NCBI GenBank assembly: GCA_036844945.1
Contig: DAIUEV010000003.1
Coordinates: forward strand, 1-64,000
Length of the DNA: 64,000 nt
Origin: Palsa-461 sp036844945
GTDB lineage: Bacteria; Actinomycetota; Acidimicrobiia; Acidimicrobiales; RAAP-2
Direction: 5' to 3'
Part shown: piece by piece, positions 59,684-64,000 of the stretch
How the letters are laid out: the number at the start of each line of letters is the position of its first letter
Position numbering within the stretch: position 1 is the first letter of the stretch
Translations under genes and position numbers: made by a program
Notes under the pieces: model-generated
Told to the model about the DNA's origin: nothing
Seen by the model: only the letters and a program-made list of their open reading frames with translations
The model's database searches: none

Positions 59684-60985
59684 TCAGGCGTTTCCGACGA
59701 CGTGCTCGAGGTGCTCGGCCAGCTTGCGCCGCGCCTCCTCCCTCTGCGCGGGCAGGTGCGCGGTCGGCCACAGGCCGGGGGCGGGCGAGTACCCCTTCAG
59801 GACCTCGCGGGCCACCGTGACCTTGTGCACCTCGGTCGGCCCGTCCACGACGCTCATCACCGGCGCCGCCATCCACATCCCGGCGAGCGGCATCTCGTTG
59901 GAGACCCCGAGCGCCCCGTGGGCGTGCATGGACCGGAGCACCGCATCGTGGATCACCTTGGGGGTGAGCACCTTGATGGCCGCGATGTTCTTCCGGGTCC
60001 GCCGGTAGTCCTGGTACTGGTCGATCTCCCACGCCGTGTAGAGCACGAGCAGACGGAACTGCTGGAGCTCGACGTAGGAGTCGGCGATGTCGCCCTGGAT
60101 GAACTCCTTCTGGGCGAGGACGCCGTCGTTGGTCTGGCGACTGAGGACCCGCTCGCACATGAGGTCGAGCGCCTTCTGACAGGTCGCCACGGCCCGCATC
60201 GCGTGGTGGACCCGCCCGCCGCCGAGCCGGGTCTGGGCGATCGCGAACGCCTTGCCCTCCCCGCCGAGGAGGCTCTCGGCCGGCACCCGCACATCGTTGT
60301 AGTGGATGAGGGCGTGCATGCCCTCGTCCTCCCGCTCGCCGGCCAGGCCGGTGTGCCGCACCATGTCGACGCCGGGGGTGTCGGTCGGCACGAGGAACAT
60401 CGAGGCGCCCTCATACACGCTCACGTCGGGGTTGGTGATGGCCATCACGATGAGGAACGCGGCGGTGCGGGCGTTGGAGGAGAAGTACTTCCAGCCGTTG
60501 ATGACCCACTCGTCGCCGTCGCGCTCGGCCCGGGTGGTGAACAGCCGGGGGTCGGACCCCCCCTGCGGCTCGGTCATCGAGTAGCAGGAGAACACCTCGC
60601 CGTTCAGGAGCGGTTGCAGGTACTTCTTCTTCTGCTCGTCGGTCCCGTAGTGGGCGATGATCTCGGCGTTTCCGGTGTCGGGGGCTTGGGTCCCAAAGAC
60701 GATTGGTGCCCAGGCGGAGGTGCCGAGGATCTCGTTCAGGAGGGCCAGCTTCAGCTGGCCGTAGCCGGCCCCACCGAGCTCGGGTCCGAGGTGGGTCCCC
60801 CACAGGCCGGCGTCGCGCACCTCCTGCTTCATGGGGTCGACGATGGGCCGCAGCTCATCGTCGAGCGGATAGAACTGCCGGTGCGGGTACAGCAGGTCGA
60901 GCGGCTGGACCTTCGCCTCGACGAACTCCCTCGCCCAATCGAGCTTCTTTTGATACTCGGGCTCAGTGGTGAAGTCCCAGGCCAT
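59684..60985 (-). CDS. acyl-CoA dehydrogenase (ACAD10/11-like)
   Basis: A 433-residue dehydrogenase of the ACAD10/11-like branch. GLWGTHLGPELGGAGYGQ, YSMTEPQGGSDPRLFTT, WVINGWKYFSSNARTAAFL, the LGGGRVHHAMRAV helix and VVDGPTEVHKVTVAREVL are visible. The position of the medium-chain catalytic Glu is Asp (V-D-G-P), as in its relatives, and the isovaleryl position is Gly. GGAG precedes the ATG at 60985 by five bases. It is the first gene of a two-gene operon with the quinone-reductase-like enzyme and divergent from the HSD10-like SDR. Relatives act on branched or hydroxylated acyl-CoA. Confidence 0.88.
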   Translation of the reverse strand: MAWDFTTEPEYQKKLDWAREFVEAKVQPLDLLYPHRQFYPLDDELRPIVDPMKQEVRDAGLWGTHLGPELGGAGYGQLKLALLNEILGTSAWAPIVFGTQAPDTGNAEIIAHYGTDEQKKKYLQPLLNGEVFSCYSMTEPQGGSDPRLFTTRAERDGDEWVINGWKYFSSNARTAAFLIVMAITNPDVSVYEGASMFLVPTDTPGVDMVRHTGLAGEREDEGMHALIHYNDVRVPAESLLGGEGKAFAIAQTRLGGGRVHHAMRAVATCQKALDLMCERVLSRQTNDGVLAQKEFIQGDIADSYVELQQFRLLVLYTAWEIDQYQDYRRTRKNIAAIKVLTPKVIHDAVLRSMHAHGALGVSNEMPLAGMWMAAPVMSVVDGPTEVHKVTVAREVLKGYSPAPGLWPTAHLPAQREEARRKLAEHLEHVVGNA

Positions 60986-61148
60986 GTCTCCGCCTCCGCT
61001 GTCCGACGAGAATGCGATTCCTCAGGGTGGGAGCGACAGTACCGCCGCTGGGGCGGGGCCCGCCCGCTGGGCACGCTCGGGCGGGTTCGTGCCTCGCGAA
61101 TGGCACACTCTCGTACCCGCCGTGGGGCGGGATGGAAGGTAGGCAACG

Positions 61149-61907
61149 GTGGAGATTCAAGGGAAGAAGGCCGTCATCGTCGGCGGGGCGTCGGGGATGG
61201 CGCGGGCGACCGCCGAGATGCTCCACGCCAAGGGCGCCTCGATCGCGATCCTCGACCTGCCCACCTCGGCGGGCGCCGAGGTGGCCGCCGGGTTGGACGG
61301 GACGTTCCACCCGGTGAACGTCATGGACGAGGAAGCCACCGAGTCGGCGCTCGCCGACGCCGTCGGCCAGCTGGGCGGGCTCCACATCGCGGTGAACACG
61401 GCCGGCGGGGCGACGGCCCGGCGGACCCTCACCAAGGACGGACCCCACCCGCTCGACGAGTTCCGCCGCGTCATCGAGCTGAACCTCATCGCCACGTTCA
61501 ACTTGAACCGGCTCCAGGCCTTGCACATGTCGACCAACGAGCCGGACGACGGCGAACGTGGGGTGATCATCGACACCTCGTCGATCGCGGCCTTCGAGGG
61601 CCAGATCGGACAGGTGGCCTACACGGCCGCCAAGGCCGGCATCGCCGGGATGACCTTCACGATGGCGCGGGACCTCGGCAGCCTCGGCATCCGGGTGGTG
61701 TCGATCGCGCCGAGCCTGTTCGCCACCGGGCTCACCAAGGGCATCCCCGACCAGTTCGCCGAGGCCCTGGTGAAGGACGCCGCCTTCCCGAGGCGGATGG
61801 GACGGCCCGAGGAGTTCGCCCGCCTGGCCGTCGCCATCGTGGAGAACCCCATGCTGAACGGCGGGTGCATCCGCCTCGACGCCGGCCAGCGGTTCGCCCC
61901 GAAGTAG
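61149..61907 (+). CDS. SDR, HSD10-like 3-hydroxyacyl-CoA dehydrogenase
   Basis: A 252-residue SDR similar to type II 3-hydroxyacyl-CoA dehydrogenase (HSD10). IVGGASGMARATAEML binds the nucleotide, Asp in IAILDLPTS selects NAD, NTAGGAT replaces NNAG, and the triad is Ser in DTSSIAAFEG, Tyr and Lys in YTAAK; a late VVSIAPSLFATGL segment is typical of the group. Its expected reaction is the NAD-linked oxidation of a (2-methyl-)3-hydroxyacyl-CoA. GTG start with GGAAGG before. A YbaK-like gene follows 25 bases after, and a tandem dehydrogenase further on. Confidence 0.9.
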   Translation: MEIQGKKAVIVGGASGMARATAEMLHAKGASIAILDLPTSAGAEVAAGLDGTFHPVNVMDEEATESALADAVGQLGGLHIAVNTAGGATARRTLTKDGPHPLDEFRRVIELNLIATFNLNRLQALHMSTNEPDDGERGVIIDTSSIAAFEGQIGQVAYTAAKAGIAGMTFTMARDLGSLGIRVVSIAPSLFATGLTKGIPDQFAEALVKDAAFPRRMGRPEEFARLAVAIVENPMLNGGCIRLDAGQRFAPK

Positions 61908-61932
61908 GCGCTCCGACGATCCGGGTGCACCG

Positions 61933-62499
61933 GTGACCAAACCCGGGATCTTCGAGCTCGGCGGGTTGCGCACGGTCCCCGCCGGGCACCGTCCCGACCT
62001 GGTCGGCGCGACGACCCGGAGCGCGCTCGAGGAATGGGGTCTCCTCGGGGTGGTCGGCGTGGTCGAGATCGACCCGTCGGTGTCGGACACGGCGGCGACC
62101 CGACGCGAGTTCGGGCTGCCTTCGGACTCCCTCGCCAACTGCGTGGTGGTGGCGGGCCGCCGCGAGGGCGAGGAGCGCTTCGCGGCCTGCATGGTGCTCG
62201 CCGACACCCGGGCCGACGTGAACGGCACCGTCCGTCGGCACCTGGACGTGCGCAAGGCCTCCTTCCTGCCGATGGAGCGGGCCGTCGAGATGACGGCGAT
62301 GGAGTACGGCGGGATCACCCCGATCGGGCTGCCGCCCAGCTGGCCGGTGCTGGTCGACCGGCGCGTCGCCCACCGGGAGGTGGTCGTCATCGGGTCGGGG
62401 GTCCGCCGGTCGAAGATCCTGCTCCCGGGAGCGGTTCTGGCGGACCTGCCGACGGCGCTCGTGCTCGACGGCCTCGGGATCGCGCTCGCCGAGGGCTGA
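61933..62499 (+). CDS. YbaK/prolyl-tRNA editing-type deacylase
   Basis: A 188-residue YbaK/EbsC/ProX-family protein. The catalytic Lys is in HLDVRKASFLP, followed by the substrate-cavity strand MEYGGITPIGLP and by VLVDRRVAHREVVVIGSG, which are the family blocks. Such stand-alone domains hydrolyse wrongly charged aminoacyl-tRNA (for example Cys- or Ala-tRNAPro). GTG start, 25 bases after the SDR gene, so the two may be cotranscribed although their functions look unrelated. An extra N-terminal segment of about 40 residues precedes the conserved part. Confidence 0.87.
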   Translation: MTKPGIFELGGLRTVPAGHRPDLVGATTRSALEEWGLLGVVGVVEIDPSVSDTAATRREFGLPSDSLANCVVVAGRREGEERFAACMVLADTRADVNGTVRRHLDVRKASFLPMERAVEMTAMEYGGITPIGLPPSWPVLVDRRVAHREVVVIGSGVRRSKILLPGAVLADLPTALVLDGLGIALAEG

Positions 62500-62663
62500 C
62501 CGTCCGGATCGATCGGCCTCCGGGCGGTGGCCCCGAGGTGGGCGGGACCCGGGTCCTCTACGCTCTCCAATCCGGGGAACGGATCCAGGAGCCTCCCGAC
62601 GCCCTGCGTCGCACCGGGCGCCACCGCCGGATCCTCTCGCCGCGAATAAAGGGGACAGTTGCC

Positions 62664-64000
62664 ATGTCGATCGCCATCTCCGACGACCACGCCGCTCTGG
62701 CCAAGACGGCCTCGGAGTTCCTGAGCCGGCGCGAGTCGCGCAAAGCGGCCCGCGAGCTCCTCGAAGCCGACAGCGAAGGGCTGCCGCCGTTCTGGGGCGA
62801 GCTGTGCAAGCTCGGGTGGCTCGGACTGCATCTCCCTGAGGAGCACGGAGGCTCCGGCTACGGATTGCCCGAGCTCGTGGTCGTGGTGGAGGAGCTCGGC
62901 CGGGCGGTGGCCCCCGGGCCCTTCGTGCCGACGGTGGTCGCGAGCGCGGTGCTGGCCGCGGCCGGCGATGCGGAGGTCCAAGCGGCCCTTCTCCCCGGGC
63001 TGGCCGACGGCTCGGTCATCGGCGCAGCCGCCCTCGGCGGCGACGTCGAGGTGCACGACGGCGTGGCGAACGGCTCGGCCGGGGTCGTCCTCGGCGGCGG
63101 ACTGGCGGAGGTCTTCCTCGTCCCGGCCGGCGACGACGTGGCCGTGGTCACCCGCTCGGGCGGCGGGGTCCAGGTGGAGGTGCCGAAGAACCTCGACCCG
63201 ACGCGGCGCGCCGCCCGGGTGACGCTCAAGAAGGCGCCGGCCCGGGTGCTGCCGGGGGCCCGGCAGGTCCTCGTCGACTACGCCCGGCTGCTCTACGCGG
63301 CCGAGGCGGTCGGGGTGGCCCGGGAGTGCACCGAGCTCGCCGCCGCCTACGCCAAGGTCCGGATGCAGTTCGGCCGGCCGATCGCCACCTTCCAGGCGGT
63401 CAAGCACCACTGCGCCAACATGGCGGTCGCGGTCGAGCTCGCGACCTCGCTCGTGTGGGACGCCGCCCGGGCCGCCGAGCACGGCGGCGACCAGTTCTCG
63501 TTCACCGCGGCCATGGCCGCCGCGTTGGCCCTCCCCGCCGCCGACCTCGACGCCAACCTCAACACCCAGGTGCACGGCGGGATCGGGTTCACCTGGGAGC
63601 ACGACGCCCACCTCTACCTGCGCCGGGCCACCGCCATCGAGGCGGTGGTGGGGGCCGAGGACGCGGCGGTGGCGGTGACCGACTTCGCCCGACGCGGCGT
63701 GACCCGAGGTCGCACGATCGACCTGCCGCCCGAGGCCGAGGAGCTCCGTCCGGCCGTGCGCGAGTTCGCCCTGAAGGTGAAGGGCCTCGACGAGGCGGCC
63801 CAGCGGGCGGCCATGATCGAGGAGGGCTACGCGATGCCCCACTGGCCGCGGCCCTGGGGCCGCGACGCCGGCGCGATCGAGCAGCTGGTCATCGAGCAGG
63901 AGTTCGCGGCCGCCGGCGTGTCGCGCCCCGGCTACGGCATCACCGGCTGGGTCATCCTCACCCTGATCCAGTACGCGACCGAGGACCAGGTCGCCCGGTG
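62664..64000 (+). CDS. tandem-fused acyl-CoA dehydrogenase, cut by the window end
   Basis: The frame stays open for 445 codons to the last base. Residues 1-345 are a dehydrogenase partner-type domain: GLHLPEEHGGSGYGLPE, VRMQFGRPIATFQAVKHH and QVHGGIGFTWEHDAHLYLRR. After a linker a second dehydrogenase starts (ELRPAVREFALKVKGLDEAA, GYAMPHWPRPWGRDAGAIEQ) and reaches its first helices before the sequence ends. This matches single-chain tandem enzymes of about 700-730 residues such as FadE34, which act on steroid side-chain CoA esters. ATG at 62664 with AAGGGGA upstream. The catalytic Glu would lie in the missing half. Confidence 0.88.
   Translation, partial: MSIAISDDHAALAKTASEFLSRRESRKAARELLEADSEGLPPFWGELCKLGWLGLHLPEEHGGSGYGLPELVVVVEELGRAVAPGPFVPTVVASAVLAAAGDAEVQAALLPGLADGSVIGAAALGGDVEVHDGVANGSAGVVLGGGLAEVFLVPAGDDVAVVTRSGGGVQVEVPKNLDPTRRAARVTLKKAPARVLPGARQVLVDYARLLYAAEAVGVARECTELAAAYAKVRMQFGRPIATFQAVKHHCANMAVAVELATSLVWDAARAAEHGGDQFSFTAAMAAALALPAADLDANLNTQVHGGIGFTWEHDAHLYLRRATAIEAVVGAEDAAVAVTDFARRGVTRGRTIDLPPEAEELRPAVREFALKVKGLDEAAQRAAMIEEGYAMPHWPRPWGRDAGAIEQLVIEQEFAAAGVSRPGYGITGWVILTLIQYATEDQVAR

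Noticed and set aside
60963..63842. A 959-codon frame antisense to the HSD10-like, YbaK-like and tandem dehydrogenase genes
   Set aside because: His/Gly/Arg-rich shadow translation without domains.
1..64000. tRNA, rRNA, transposase, integrase, phage or defence-system genes
   Set aside because: No sequence or protein in the window has their hallmarks; all substantial frames are metabolic, regulatory or unassigned as listed.

Overview
The window is high-GC (roughly 70%) DNA with dense gene packing, many GTG starts and 4-base stop/start overlaps. It carries LLM-type (F420-style) flavoenzymes, many acyl-CoA dehydrogenases, class III CoA-transferases, cytochromes P450 and one-cluster ferredoxins. 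This mix points to an actinobacterium, most likely an uncultured Acidimicrobiia-type lineage; the assignment is inferred from gene content. A run of 100 N at 20569-20668 shows it is a draft scaffold. I see no rRNA, tRNA, phage, insertion sequence or CRISPR array.

Left part (1-26 kb): a TetR regulator; a B12-dependent acyl-CoA mutase split into large and small subunits; a crotonase; a DUF427 protein; a thioesterase; an overlapping acyl-CoA dehydrogenase pair; two LLM oxidoreductases; a metal-dependent hydrolase; several SDR dehydrogenases; a TesB-like thioesterase; a thiolase with a DUF35 partner; an acyl-CoA ligase; an aldehyde dehydrogenase; a GntR regulator divergent from a P450; a CoA-transferase; a small atypical ferredoxin; a natural DUF35-thiolase (aldolase-like) fusion; and a 2-hydroxyacid dehydrogenase. 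Together these can activate an acid (ligase, CoA-transferase), beta-oxidise it (dehydrogenases, crotonase, SDRs, thiolase or aldolase) and rearrange a branched product (mutase).

Middle part (26-55 kb): a coherent catabolic region. One operon encodes an amidohydrolase, a 1154-residue 2-oxoacid:ferredoxin oxidoreductase and an EthD-like protein. A second encodes a P450, an SDR and two acyl-CoA dehydrogenase pairs. Around these lie a Rieske oxygenase divergent from a ferredoxin, a double CoA-transferase, methylmalonate-semialdehyde dehydrogenase, three more hydrolases, a zinc alcohol dehydrogenase divergent from a TetR regulator, and an SDR. Seven intergenic regions here carry variants of one 16-bp palindrome, best form GTGAGCGATCGCTCAC. 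These appear to define a local regulon, probably run by the TetR protein encoded at 50386-51060. Embedded at 47895-48719 is an unusual histone-H1-like protein: an acidic, repeated N-terminal domain followed by a Lys/Ala/Pro/Arg tail built partly from 51-base tandem repeats.

Right part (55-64 kb): a 1012-residue sensor-GGDEF-EAL protein for cyclic-di-GMP turnover, a quinone-reductase-like MDR enzyme, an ACAD10/11-like dehydrogenase, an HSD10-like SDR, a YbaK-like deacylase, and a tandem-fused acyl-CoA dehydrogenase that runs off the end.

Overall the window looks like a catabolic region for a hydrophobic, probably cyclic or branched, compound. P450 and Rieske enzymes open it by oxidation, CoA activation and several beta-oxidation sets shorten it, and semialdehyde dehydrogenase and mutase steps feed propionyl/succinyl-type units to central metabolism. 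The actual substrate cannot be read from the sequence.
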